From: Cytobacillus purgationiresistens
Lineage (GTDB): Bacteria > Bacillota > Bacilli > Bacillales > Cytobacillaceae
Direction: 5' to 3'
DNA length: 44,192 nt
NCBI RefSeq assembly: GCF_030813235.1
Contig: NZ_JAUSUB010000038.1
Span: 1 to 44,192, forward strand
In this document: in pieces, positions 34,213 through 42,325 of the stretch
Layout: each line of letters begins with the position of its first letter
Position numbering within the stretch: the stretch's first letter is position 1
Notes under the pieces: generated by a model
What the model saw: only the letters and a program-made list of their open reading frames with translations
Told to the model about the DNA's origin: nothing
Databases searched by the model: none
Position numbers and translations under genes: made by a program

Positions 34213-34440
34213 ATGGAGTTTCATAAAAGAGAAAGTGAAGCAATTTATGATTTTATTGAATTAGATAACTTTCGCTTTGGTGAATATGAGGGAAATCAAT
34301 ACGTGATTAGAAAAATAAATAATAACCACATTCAGATTGAAGATGAGGTAGCAACAGAGAATACGGGCATTCCTCGTATAGAATTATATCGTCGGGGCAA
34401 ACTTTTACACATTTTAGAGAATTATAAAGATACAATTTAA
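34213..34440 (+). CDS. Small protein of unknown function
   Basis: A 75-aa acidic product, probably beta-rich in the second half. No clear ribosome binding site precedes ATG 34213, so the start or even expression is uncertain. It lies 35 bases after the broken PP-loop gene and may be its former partner. No family is recognised. Confidence 0.4.
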   Translation: MEFHKRESEAIYDFIELDNFRFGEYEGNQYVIRKINNNHIQIEDEVATENTGIPRIELYRRGKLLHILENYKDTI

Positions 34441-34837
34441 AAGCTATTATTGACCATTCACTTTCCGAAATTAAATAACTTTATTATTCTAAAAATTCAA
34501 CCTGTATTAGGGAAACATAGATTTCAAACAAATTTTAATAACTTCTATCTTGTTGACGATAGGAGATTAGTGCATTTCTAGGGATAAACTAAACAACTTT
34601 ATTATCTCTACACAGATTAACCACTATTATTTAGTGATATAAAAGGAGTCCCTGATCTTTATATTGTAGATTGCGGACTCCTTTTCATTAAACTTTGGAC
34701 TTTTTCAGAGGAATTCATATACACGTAACTCCTATCTTATCTTTTGTCTCGACACCTTAAGTATAAGATATTTGGTAGTTGCGTGCTTTTTTTTGCCTCC
34801 AAAATTGTACTCTTACTCCAACATTTAGTAGAGATCC
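34441..34837. other. Intergenic region between converging genes
   Basis: No coding sequence is seen. It contains one strong bidirectional terminator (listed separately); the rest is AT-rich. Confidence 0.5.
34641..34685. terminator. Bidirectional terminator
   Basis: AAAAGGAGTCC (34641-34651) pairs with GGACTCCTTTT (34675-34685), giving A and T runs on both sides, between the small protein gene and the convergent ATPase gene. Confidence 0.85.
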
Positions 34838-36091
34838 CTATTTTTCACTCCATTTTAAATAGAATGAAAAAAACGGATCTACAATATATAAGCGATCTCC
34901 TTGAAAGTCTATAGCAGGTTCCCTATTTGTATGGTCTTTTGCTAAGTCTGACATCTTTTGTAGTACTTGATTGACTTGAGTTTTATTTGGCATAGAGGAT
35001 GGAACTAATATTTCTTTTAACTTCTCTCTGACTGTATCAACAGTTATCTCTGTTTCATGAGTAAGGTAAGATAAGGTGATCATGACTGCATAGTAAATAT
35101 CACCCTCACTTCCGTTCTTAAATTCCCTCTGTTTTCTATCCCTTGGAGGTCCCGCAACAAGCTTATCGTAAAGGTCTTTGGAAGCATGATCTTTTACTAG
35201 TCTTAGATAAAAGTCTTCAAAATCAATTTCTCCAGGTAGTTGTTGTTTAAAGGGCTGTTTTTCTCTAATTTTATTTACTCTGCAAAACCAATAACAAAAA
35301 TCTTGCATTAAATGAGGACTTTTATAACTCTCGCTAATAAAATTTTGAATTACCGAATCAGGACATTCAATATTTAAAGCATTAAATCCTTTTTTAGAGA
35401 TTTCATAAAGTTCCTCTCTCTCCCATGGATAGATACTTAATTGAATTACCCTTCCTTCCATTTCTTTTTCAACTTTAATTGAATCAACGCCCCTATGTGG
35501 GACAGAGCACAATATAACCCTTAAACCTGAACCAATAGGCTCTTTTAGTGCCCGTATAATTTCTGTTTGAATTTCAGGATCACAATAGTGAAAATCATCT
35601 ATCATTAAGATTTTATTTGTTTTTAATAGTGATTCTATTGCAAGATATATTGGTGTAGGAGTAAAGGTCTTAGATTCCTTTTCGGTATCCTTTTCAGACT
35701 CCGACTTTGAATCAGATCCTTCTACTCTTACTTTTAGCCATCCAAAAAAGCCTCCCTCTCCAAACGCTTTAAAACCAGAAGTCTCTTTAACTTCTTTTTC
35801 TTTTCCTTTATCCTTACTAACACTATTAGCAACAGCCATTTTATCAATAATAGTAGACCAAAATACATCTCCTGATTTTATAGCTCCACCTGATATGAGA
35901 ATAAAATCATCTTCTGGAATAACCTTTTTACATAGTGTAGTTTTACCGATCTTTGTTGGCCCGGTTATGGAGATGATTTTCCCCTGTATATCTAAATCCA
36001 TAATTAAATTATCTTCTAATTCCAAATTTTCTCTTGAATTGTATGTAACGCTAGGTACTCCACCAGCTGTAAAAACGTCTGAAATTTTCAT
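34838..36091 (-). CDS. P-loop (AAA/STAND-like) ATPase of unknown role
   Basis: A 417-aa ATPase. Walker A is GPTKIGKTT near residues 44-52 and Walker B ILMIDDFHYCD near 167; RALKEPIGSGLRVILCSVPHRG contains the sensor-1 region with an arginine that may act as a finger. A highly charged insert (residues 95-145, many K/E/D/S) separates Walker A and B and is unusual. The C-terminal 170 residues are helical and end with a small winged-helix-like segment (LYIVDPFFSFYLKW, as in ATPases of the archaeal-type STAND group). AAGGTGAT precedes ATG. It stands alone; a defence or sensing role is possible but not shown. Confidence 0.65.
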   Translation of the reverse strand: MKISDVFTAGGVPSVTYNSRENLELEDNLIMDLDIQGKIISITGPTKIGKTTLCKKVIPEDDFILISGGAIKSGDVFWSTIIDKMAVANSVSKDKGKEKEVKETSGFKAFGEGGFFGWLKVRVEGSDSKSESEKDTEKESKTFTPTPIYLAIESLLKTNKILMIDDFHYCDPEIQTEIIRALKEPIGSGLRVILCSVPHRGVDSIKVEKEMEGRVIQLSIYPWEREELYEISKKGFNALNIECPDSVIQNFISESYKSPHLMQDFCYWFCRVNKIREKQPFKQQLPGEIDFEDFYLRLVKDHASKDLYDKLVAGPPRDRKQREFKNGSEGDIYYAVMITLSYLTHETEITVDTVREKLKEILVPSSMPNKTQVNQVLQKMSDLAKDHTNREPAIDFQGDRLYIVDPFFSFYLKWSEK

Positions 36092-36417
36092 ATTAAAATA
36101 TCACCTTACCATCTATTCATACCATTAAGTATAGCATTTTATATATTAGTATTCTTATATTATTTGGAATTATCATATTGATGATAAGTATCTTTATAAA
36201 ATCGAATACAACAGATGAAGGAAACGGTTAATGATATGACAAACTATCATCAGCTTTTTTGAGCCAATCAGAATGCTTTTCTTATTTAGCAAACGTGGCA
36301 GAATTGTTGAAGAAGGATGAGGTGAAAGCTTTTAGAATTAATATTCTGGGAATAATCTATAATGCAAGAAAAACATGCTACTTAGTTAATAAAAGGTGCG
36401 AATTGGAGTGAATTATT
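36092..36417. other. Intergenic region between ATPase and bacteriocin-like gene
   Basis: A TATACT on the minus strand near 36130 may be the -10 of the ATPase gene. TTATCAT/ATGATAA forms a small dyad near 36170. No gene is recognised. Confidence 0.35.
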
Positions 36418-36487
36418 TTGAGTGATGGAAAATCTTCAAAATTAGAAAAGTGGCGAGCTCAATATAGAGGAGCCTGAATTTTCTACT

Positions 36488-36700
36488 ATGGGTTGGACTA
36501 GCTGTATGCAAAAATGTTTAGCTGGTAAAGGTATGAGCATTATGGCAATGAGTGCATTATTCTTTATATGTGGTTTTGCATGCACTGTCGGAGTACCTGC
36601 TACAGCTGGAACAGCTTGCTATGCGTGTGTTAATACTGCGGGGATTATCGGAGTTAGTGCTTTCCTCGATTGCTGGGAAAAGACATGTAAGGGAAAGTAA
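36488..36700 (+). CDS. Cysteine-rich bacteriocin-like peptide
   Basis: A 70-aa hydrophobic peptide with eight cysteines spaced like disulfide-rich bacteriocins of the halocin C8-like kind: two near the front, pairs in FICGFACTVG and CYACVN, two at the end in DCWEKTCKGK. ATG 36488 has no ribosome binding site. Upstream, TTG 36418 follows TTGGAGTG and encodes a charged leader-like sequence (SDGKSSKLEKWRAQ) that stops at 36477 in another frame. A one-base shift would join leader and core, so the real precursor is probably about 90 aa and frameshifted here. A two-span membrane protein follows as likely immunity partner. Confidence 0.5.
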   Translation: MGWTSCMQKCLAGKGMSIMAMSALFFICGFACTVGVPATAGTACYACVNTAGIIGVSAFLDCWEKTCKGK

Positions 36701-36768
36701 CATTTTTTTATGGAATGCTTTTACATGACGTGTTAGGATAGAAAGAAAGACAGAAATAGGTGAAACAC

Positions 36769-36942
36769 TTGAGCATAAGATCTATCCTTATGAAAATATC
36801 ATTTTTATTAGGCTGTTTATCTTTAGTGTATTTCGGACTTATATTAAAGGAAGGGCTGACTGGTTTTATTTTATTGACAGCATTTGTAGTCATCGGTGGA
36901 TTTCTAAGTAGGCCAAAAGAAAAAAGCAACAAAAATACTTAG
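36769..36942 (+). CDS. Small two-span membrane protein, possible immunity protein
   Basis: About 57 aa with two hydrophobic segments (ISFLLGCLSLVYFGLIL and FILLTAFVVIGGFL) and a basic tail. TTG 36769 fits AAATAGGTG upstream; GTG 36760 is the alternative. Its size and position after the bacteriocin-like gene suggest immunity, which is inference. Confidence 0.5.
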   Translation: MSIRSILMKISFLLGCLSLVYFGLILKEGLTGFILLTAFVVIGGFLSRPKEKSNKNT

Positions 36943-37065
36943 CGCCCCACTTCTTCCATTAAGTGACAGGGTTCTTGTGTTAGTCCGCAGGGCTATTTCC
37001 AGTATGTGTATTTTTAAGTTAAAAAACTTACAAAAGAAGGATAGGCAACCCTATCGAAAACGAAC

Positions 37066-37140
37066 GTTTTAGGGAAATTCCTTATTTATCAAGGGTTATA
37101 TCCTTAGCGTGGAAATATGATAAATGGCTGGTGCTACCCC
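37066..37140 (-). mobile_element. Tn3-family terminal inverted repeat, element to the left
   Basis: Read on the minus strand from 37140: GGGGTAGCACCAGCCATTTA, then CATATTTCCACGCTAAGG, close to the Tn4430-type ends (GGGGTA...CCAGCATTT...CCACGCTAAG). The outer GGGG at 37140 means the transposon lies to its left. Inside it, AAAACGAACGTTTTAGGG near 37055-37073 is one half of a palindrome that recurs at the second end. Confidence 0.65.
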
Positions 37141-37281
37141 ATAATAAAATTTATGTTTTTAGTGATTATTACTTTTTAAAAAACTATGCTAGGTATTTTT
37201 TCTTGAAGTTCATAAATCAAAAAGGGGGAAATTTGATTTCGCGGAATATTAAGTTAAATATTATTAAACTAGGGGGCTATT

Positions 37282-37992
37282 ATGAAAAGTATCTTGCTAA
37301 AAGGGAAAAAAGCAGCTTCGGCTTTGTTGTTGGCGACTATTTGTACATTTTCTTTTTCTACTTTTGCTTTTGGTGCATCCGGAAATACACAATCACCTGA
37401 AATAAACCAGGTTCTAGAAAGGGTCGTGAAAATTGAAACGAAGGGCGATTACGATCACCAAGAGGCATTAAATATGGTAAACCGTCTATGGGGCATTCCA
37501 AGGAATATATTGAACACCATGTATAAACAGGGGGTTCAGGTGAAACTTATCAATTTTCCTATTACTGATTTGCCAGAGTACGCGTATTTGAAGGGTGAAG
37601 TTCCTAGGGGATGGGAACATACACCATATACTTGGGATGACGTGCCTGGTGTAGGGGGACAGACTGTTATTGCCCGAATTGGATATAGCTATAAAAAGAT
37701 GCATAGTTCCGTAAACCTTGAGCTTCATGAAACGGCGCATGCAATTGATTCTTATGTATTTGATAGAATTAGTTACTCCTATGAATTTACAAAGATACAT
37801 GCGTTAGAGCATGATAATTTCAATGAAAATCCTTACTACGATTACAAGGAAGAATATTTCGCTGAAGCATTTGCTTATTTCTATACGGGACCAGATACTC
37901 ATGCAGAGTTGAAAGAAAAAGCTCCATTAACCTATAAATTTATTAATGAGCTCCAACGCAAGATTCCACCTGAAAAGCATTCAAAAAAATAA
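37282..37992 (+). CDS. Secreted anthrax-lethal-factor/PPEP-like metalloprotease
   Basis: A 236-aa protein with a clear Sec signal peptide: basic start MKSILLKGKKAAS, hydrophobic core LLLATICTFSFS, cleavage around AFGA-SG near residue 33. The mature part fits the small zinc peptidases related to anthrax lethal factor and Pro-Pro endopeptidases. The zinc motif is HETAH (in ELHETAHAID), and the third ligand region is EEYFAEAFAYFY. Such enzymes cut proline-rich surface or extracellular proteins. TAGGGGGC precedes ATG. It lies alone between two outward-facing Tn3-type ends, with small membrane-protein genes downstream. The substrate is unknown. Confidence 0.82.
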   Translation: MKSILLKGKKAASALLLATICTFSFSTFAFGASGNTQSPEINQVLERVVKIETKGDYDHQEALNMVNRLWGIPRNILNTMYKQGVQVKLINFPITDLPEYAYLKGEVPRGWEHTPYTWDDVPGVGGQTVIARIGYSYKKMHSSVNLELHETAHAIDSYVFDRISYSYEFTKIHALEHDNFNENPYYDYKEEYFAEAFAYFYTGPDTHAELKEKAPLTYKFINELQRKIPPEKHSKK

Positions 37993-38093
37993 AATGATAA
38001 GTCCTTTATCATTTCAAAAATAGACACAGAAGCAATATTGTAGCTTTGGAATAATGTTTGATCAACTTGATACTATTAATCTTGATAAACGAA

Positions 38094-38140
38094 CAAAAAA
38101 AAGATCGTGTTTTGAAAAAAAGATAGATCAAAACACGCTC
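38094..38140 (-). terminator. Minus-strand terminator of the small membrane gene
   Basis: On the minus strand a stem of CGTGTTTTGA with its complement is followed by eight or nine T residues (A-run 38094-38102 on plus). It supports a real leftward gene at 38212-38421. Confidence 0.7.
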
Positions 38141-38211
38141 TTAATATATTCATTTGAATCATTCTTTTATGGCTTAATGACAGGGTTACTGCTAATAGGC
38201 AGTCTTTCCGT

Positions 38212-38421
38212 TTATTTCAATACATTATTTATTAATATCATTGTAGTGATTGAAATAAAGAGAAACGTAATTATTAAAGATATGACTAAACTTTTTACTA
38301 TTTTACTTTTTTCATTATGTTTATCAGTATTTTTATATTTTCTTATTACTCTAAGAATAGATGTACCAATAATAACTAAAATTAAAATTGGTAATGCGTA
38401 TTTAACGTATAGATCCCACAT
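38212..38421 (-). CDS. Small two-span membrane protein
   Basis: From ATG 38421 (ATGGAGAGATAAA upstream on the minus strand) the 69-aa product has two hydrophobic segments separated by a lysine-rich loop (RKYKNTDKHNEKSKIVK). A minus-strand terminator lies 72 bases beyond its stop. A longer overlapping frame on the plus strand is judged a shadow. Possibly an immunity-type protein. Confidence 0.5.
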   Translation of the reverse strand: MWDLYVKYALPILILVIIGTSILRVIRKYKNTDKHNEKSKIVKSLVISLIITFLFISITTMILINNVLK

Positions 38422-38529
38422 TTTATCTCTCCATTTTATTATTTTAGTCAAATTAATCATTATTGTGGAGTGATATCAAGTGCTCCCCCGAAATTGTATA
38501 TTTTTGTATATTAACACTATCAACCTTAA

Positions 38530-38676
38530 ATTATTAGAAATTACATCTATACAAAAAGTGCGGCTTGGAAACGGGCTGTTAGTGATGCAGGAAGTACTCT
38601 TCAAAAGGATGTTGGAATGGCTTTTCTTGATTTCTTTAACATAACAAACGTAGCTAGACAATGTGGATTTTTATAA
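38530..38676 (+). pseudogene. Orphan C-terminal coding remnant
   Basis: A protein-like frame (including AAWKRAVSDAGSTLQKDVG and ending ARQCGFL) runs to TAA 38674 without a start codon or ribosome binding site. It may be the tail of a small secreted or bacteriocin-like protein. No family is recognised. Confidence 0.3.
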
Positions 38677-38715
38677 TATACTTAAATTTCAGTTATCTGA
38701 ATCTTTAAGGAATAG

Positions 38716-38904
38716 GTGATTATCATTATACCATATAGAATAGCCGTTGTTTTATTAGCTATTTTTCAGATTTGCACACTCTACAAAGACTGGAATAGTG
38801 ATAATCTAACAACTATGAGTTCAATAATACCCATAGTAATTTTTGTGGGTTGTGTCATTTTATTAATAGCTGATCTGTTTTTTAAAAAAAGTGACGCTAA
38901 ATAA
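38716..38904 (+). CDS. Small two-span membrane protein
   Basis: A 62-aa product with two hydrophobic segments (YRIAVVLLAIFQICTLY and IIPIVIFVGCVILLIADLFF) and a basic tail. The start is uncertain: GTG 38716 lies within AAGGAATAGGTG. A small stem follows at 38928. No family is recognised; resembles bacteriocin-immunity-sized proteins. Confidence 0.45.
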   Translation: MIIIIPYRIAVVLLAIFQICTLYKDWNSDNLTTMSSIIPIVIFVGCVILLIADLFFKKSDAK

Positions 38905-38927
38905 TGAACTTTAGTTACAAAATAAGA

Positions 38928-38965
38928 CAGTAGCAGAATAACCATTTTTCTGCGCTGCCTTATAA
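38928..38965. terminator. Hairpin between converging small genes
   Basis: CAGTAGCAGAA pairs with TTCTGCGCTG around a short loop (one mismatch). T-tracts are weak on both strands, so the terminator role is tentative. Confidence 0.45.
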
Positions 38966-38983
38966 AGGGCTTTTCTCCATGCA

Positions 38984-39202
38984 TTATATGTCTTTTAGAC
39001 TTACATTTTTAATGTTTGCAGCGATCATGAAGATGATACTTACAAATACATAATAAATACCTAGAATGCCGAAGGAATCGCTAAAGAATAAAGAGAAATC
39101 TCTACCCTGTATAAGATACCTTACAATAAAAGAGCTAACTAGATATAAAACAGGGAGTAATACGAATAATACGATATAAGTAAGTTTTGATTTGTTTGTC
39201 AA
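38984..39202 (-). CDS. Small membrane protein
   Basis: TTG 39202 follows AAGGAGTG at six bases on the minus strand. The 72-aa product has two hydrophobic spans (YIVLFVLLPVLYLVSSFIV and ILGIYYVFVSIIFMIAANI) separated by a loop with acidic and aromatic residues. No family is recognised. Confidence 0.55.
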   Translation of the reverse strand: MTNKSKLTYIVLFVLLPVLYLVSSFIVRYLIQGRDFSLFFSDSFGILGIYYVFVSIIFMIAANIKNVSLKDI

Positions 39203-39252
39203 TGTAACACTCCTTATTTTTTCTAGAGTTTTAGATCTCTACACAAACCTAA

Positions 39253-39359
39253 TCATTTTACATTTTTTATCAATTTAACTAATTCCCTAATTCCCCAAGC
39301 TGCCAATGAGAAAGATATAGCAATACTAACACAATTAAAATACCGATTATAGTTTCCAT
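39253..39359 (-). pseudogene. Tiny membrane peptide gene with a one-base shift
   Basis: ATG 39359 (minus strand, GAGGGATAATAGG upstream) starts METIIGILI. One base later the neighbouring frame continues as AISFSLAAWGIRELVKLIKN to TGA at 39253, a typical 35-aa single-span peptide with a basic tail. A single missing T near 39330 explains the break. Confidence 0.4.
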
Positions 39360-39418
39360 TCCTATTATCCCTCACTTTCTTCTAATAAATTCCAATATTA
39401 TGACACTTTTTTACTATT

Positions 39419-39495
39419 GGGGTAGCACCGTCAAAACGCATATTTTATACGTTAAGGCTAAAACCCTGATATAAAAGATTTTGATTGCAAATAAC
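39419..39495 (+). mobile_element. Tn3-family terminal inverted repeat, element to the right
   Basis: GGGGTAGCACC begins at 39419, followed by CATATTTTATACGTTAAGG and AACCCTGATA, which align with the end at 37140. Orientation shows a transposon extending rightward. Farther inside, AAACGTTCGTTTTAGGG (39606-39622) is the counterpart of the palindrome half near the first end. No transposase or resolvase gene is in view. Confidence 0.6.
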
Positions 39496-39911
39496 CAAAA
39501 AGGATATCTGTCATAGCTTTTGGTATCTTGATTTTGATATGGGTTTTGGTTATGAAATCCAGCAGTAGTTCTCATAAGTTAAGCAAATTAGGAAGCTATT
39601 TTATAAACGTTCGTTTTAGGGAAAAACCAATTATTAGTATTAGTATTAAAAGGGATTGTTTAAGATATGAAGAATATGAAGAATTAAAGTATGAATTTTT
39701 AAAATAACCACTTACCGTTTGCATATTAAAGTCTTATAGGTAAAGGTGAACCATGAATTCCTTTTCATTCCATTACCGAAATAATGAACTTGGCACCTAA
39801 AAACAAATTCTTCATCTTTCCTTGGACTTTAATACTCTGAAGCAACAAGAATGAATATATATAAGAAACAAGAATAAGTAAACCTAACTTTTTTAATTGG
39901 AGGACTTTATT
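39496..39911. other. Non-coding region inside the right Tn3-type end
   Basis: An inverted repeat (AATAACCAAAA...TTTTGGTTAT, about 39490-39554) is visible, then the palindrome half at 39606-39622. The rest carries no recognised gene; TTGGAGGAC at 39897 is the ribosome binding region of the next gene. Confidence 0.4.
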
Positions 39912-40490
39912 ATGGAATTAATTTTAGTAAGACACGGAGAAGGCTATCATACACTAGACATACCTTTAAGCTTATATTTAGAAAATCCACCCTTAACAAT
40001 TACGGGGGAGAATCAAACCAAAAAACTAACCAATATACTTAATATAAAACCAACCGATTTAATTATAACAAGCCCTACATTGCGTACTATTGAAACATCA
40101 TTAATTCTTAATAACAATGCTACAAAAAATCTTTTTGTTCATCCATTTATTGGTCCAAGAATTTTCCCTGAACCTTCAAAAAAAAACACATTGCCTTGTG
40201 ATTACTTATTGTCCATTAGATTTATAGAAAAATTTTATAATAACCTATTAATTCCTAAAGGTATTGATAGTGTCTATTGGCAATCTGGTGTAATTAATGT
40301 TTTATCCTCTTCTTATTATATAGACATACTTTCTTATTTCATAAATTGGGTAAAAAGCCTTAAATTTAACAGAGTAATAATAATATCTCATGATGGAACT
40401 ATAACTTGGATAAGGGAACGTACCACCAGGAAACTTTTAACTCGAAGTGATTTTTTATCAGAGGCTAGTTTCATTACCATAGAAATTTGA
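39912..40490 (+). CDS. Histidine phosphatase (phosphoglycerate mutase-like) family protein
   Basis: A 192-aa protein with the phosphohistidine motif LVRHGEG near residue 7, the second conserved arginine region in SPTLRTIET, and the distal catalytic histidine in VIIISHDGTI. Such enzymes dephosphorylate small molecules or proteins; the substrate is not evident. ATG 39912 is chosen because GGAGG at 39899 fits; TTG 39897 lies upstream of it. The last 33 bases overlap the convergent MFS gene. It may belong to the modification cluster on the opposite strand, but that is only proximity. Confidence 0.8.
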   Translation: MELILVRHGEGYHTLDIPLSLYLENPPLTITGENQTKKLTNILNIKPTDLIITSPTLRTIETSLILNNNATKNLFVHPFIGPRIFPEPSKKNTLPCDYLLSIRFIEKFYNNLLIPKGIDSVYWQSGVINVLSSSYYIDILSYFINWVKSLKFNRVIIISHDGTITWIRERTTRKLLTRSDFLSEASFITIEI

Positions 40491-41654
40491 ATTTTTCTTC
40501 TTTGTTATGAATATAATAACGAATAGTAAAACTATAGTGATGAAACAAAAAATTAACATAATAGTGGTTATCTCATATAGAGTTATAAGTGAACCAAAAA
40601 CAAAAATACCTACTGGTCCTAAGGACATTGATAATGTTTTTCTTGCTGTAAAAACTCTGCCTCTAATATTTTCTGGAGTTATATATTGGAATAATGAAGT
40701 TGAGTAAACTACAATTCCTAATATAGCGAAACCTGAGGAAAATGCACCAAGTATCCCCATAAAAATATGGTCATGAATTGTATAGATTATAAAAGCTATT
40801 ACGAGAAAGGCAGTAGAACTAATTATTCCATTGTAATAAGATATCTTTAACAATCTGAAAACTATTCCTCCTATTAAGAATCCAGCACTATACGCTGATA
40901 TTAAAAACCCAGTTCCGAGAGTTCCTTCCATATAAAAGGAAGATGATAATACTGGGAAAATAACACTATTCAATGGTACTATCAAGAGGTTTAATACTGA
41001 AAATGAAATCACTAGTGTTAGAAGTATTTTAGATTTAAAAATAAATCTATACCCTTCTAAAATATCTTTAATTAAGCTCATATTACTTGGATTTGATTTA
41101 ATTAAACTCATATCAAGGAAACATGTAACTATTAAACAAAGAACATAAAATACAATACATAATAAAGTTAATCCGAATTGTCCGAGGAACAACAAACTTG
41201 CAACAATTGGTGAACTTATATCAACTATGGTATTGAAAATATTAACATTAGAATTGGCCTTATGTAATTCCTCTTTTTTTACAAAATGAGGAATTACAGT
41301 GTCAATAATGGGTGAAATAAAAGTCCTAAATAGAAATACAATGAAAATCAAAACATTTATTAAAAACAATGACTCACTAAAAAACGGCTCCATGAATAAG
41401 AATACTGTTAGGAAAATTATTTGAATTGATATACAGCATATTAATAACTTTTTCTTTGAAAAACGATCTATTAAATATCCCACAAACGGGAAAAGTATTA
41501 ATGACGGAATTATTGCCATTGCCCCGATAGAACCAGTTGCAATTGCTGATTGTGTATTATTCATTGTTTGAAAAATAAAGAAATAAAGTAACAAAGAACT
41601 TGCAAAGTTTGAAAGAGCTTGAACGATGATTAATTTTATAATGTTTAGGTTCAT
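40458..41654 (-). CDS. MFS efflux transporter
   Basis: A 398-aa major facilitator protein with 12 predicted spans. GYLIDRFSKKKLL is the loop 2-3 signature, and the order LFRTFISPIIDTVIPHFVKKEELHKANS matches the MFS_3 type of drug or siderophore exporters. GCAGGAGCC precedes ATG. It is the last gene of a four-gene minus-strand operon whose other members look like small-molecule modification enzymes, so it probably exports their product or protects the producer. Confidence 0.85.
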   Translation of the reverse strand: MNLNIIKLIIVQALSNFASSLLLYFFIFQTMNNTQSAIATGSIGAMAIIPSLILFPFVGYLIDRFSKKKLLICCISIQIIFLTVFLFMEPFFSESLFLINVLIFIVFLFRTFISPIIDTVIPHFVKKEELHKANSNVNIFNTIVDISSPIVASLLFLGQFGLTLLCIVFYVLCLIVTCFLDMSLIKSNPSNMSLIKDILEGYRFIFKSKILLTLVISFSVLNLLIVPLNSVIFPVLSSSFYMEGTLGTGFLISAYSAGFLIGGIVFRLLKISYYNGIISSTAFLVIAFIIYTIHDHIFMGILGAFSSGFAILGIVVYSTSLFQYITPENIRGRVFTARKTLSMSLGPVGIFVFGSLITLYEITTIMLIFCFITIVLLFVIIFITKKKNSNFYGNETSL

Positions 41655-41673
41655 TTAATGGCTCCTGCAATTT

Positions 41674-42309
41674 TTATTTATACATTATTATTGTAAAGTC
41701 ATTTAATCTATATGAATGATATAAATTAATTTTATTTGTAAAATTAAAACAAAAGTCTAAAACATCAGTTGGATTAAAGTATGTCTCAATTGCACCTATA
41801 TAATGTTTGGGTGTGAAATGAGATAGTAAATTAAATGCTATTCCTTTATCACATAAATTAAACATTTTTTCTATTGAACTTTTCAAATACTGGTCCATAT
41901 TTATGTCAATATTTCCAATATTAAAAATCCCAGAAGCCACCAAGTAATCAAATTTATTATCGACTTCCAATTCAAAAAGCGATTTATTAATGAAATTATT
42001 ATTAGGGTATTTTGTTCTTAAAAACTCAATAAATGTCGAGTGTATATCCAATCCTGTGTAGAGAACATCAGGTTTATTATTTTCTATCAAAAACTTGTAA
42101 AAGTGTCCTAGACCACACCCTACATCAAGAATTGATACCCTATCGCTAGTGTTTTCATTAAAAAGTTTATAAAGATATTCAAACCTTATATTTTGGCTGG
42201 CTTTGCTACCCCATTGAACGTCTTGATAAGTATCGGTTATACCTTCTAAATCTTTCTGATAGAAATCCTGAGTAAAAGTTTTATATATTTGATTGGTTAA
42301 ATTATCCAC
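41674..42309 (-). CDS. Class I SAM-dependent methyltransferase
   Basis: A 211-aa methyltransferase with motif I ILDVGCGLGHFYKFL near residue 60, an acidic post-I residue in TGLDIHSTFIEFL, and motif IV-like FDYLVASGIFN. The acceptor is unknown. It lies 19 bases upstream of the MFS gene and 16 bases downstream of the kinase-like gene, so co-transcription is likely. Confidence 0.85.
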   Translation of the reverse strand: MDNLTNQIYKTFTQDFYQKDLEGITDTYQDVQWGSKASQNIRFEYLYKLFNENTSDRVSILDVGCGLGHFYKFLIENNKPDVLYTGLDIHSTFIEFLRTKYPNNNFINKSLFELEVDNKFDYLVASGIFNIGNIDINMDQYLKSSIEKMFNLCDKGIAFNLLSHFTPKHYIGAIETYFNPTDVLDFCFNFTNKINLYHSYRLNDFTIIMYK

Positions 42310-42325
42310 TAGGATATTCCACTCC

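Noticed and set aside
37131..37400. 89-codon frame overlapping the protease start
   Set aside because: It begins inside the Tn3-type end and overlaps the signal peptide region of a clear gene in another frame; a shadow.
38054..38473. Plus-strand 139-codon hydrophobic frame
   Set aside because: No ribosome binding site, runs through a hairpin, and lies opposite a better supported minus-strand gene with its own ribosome binding site and terminator.
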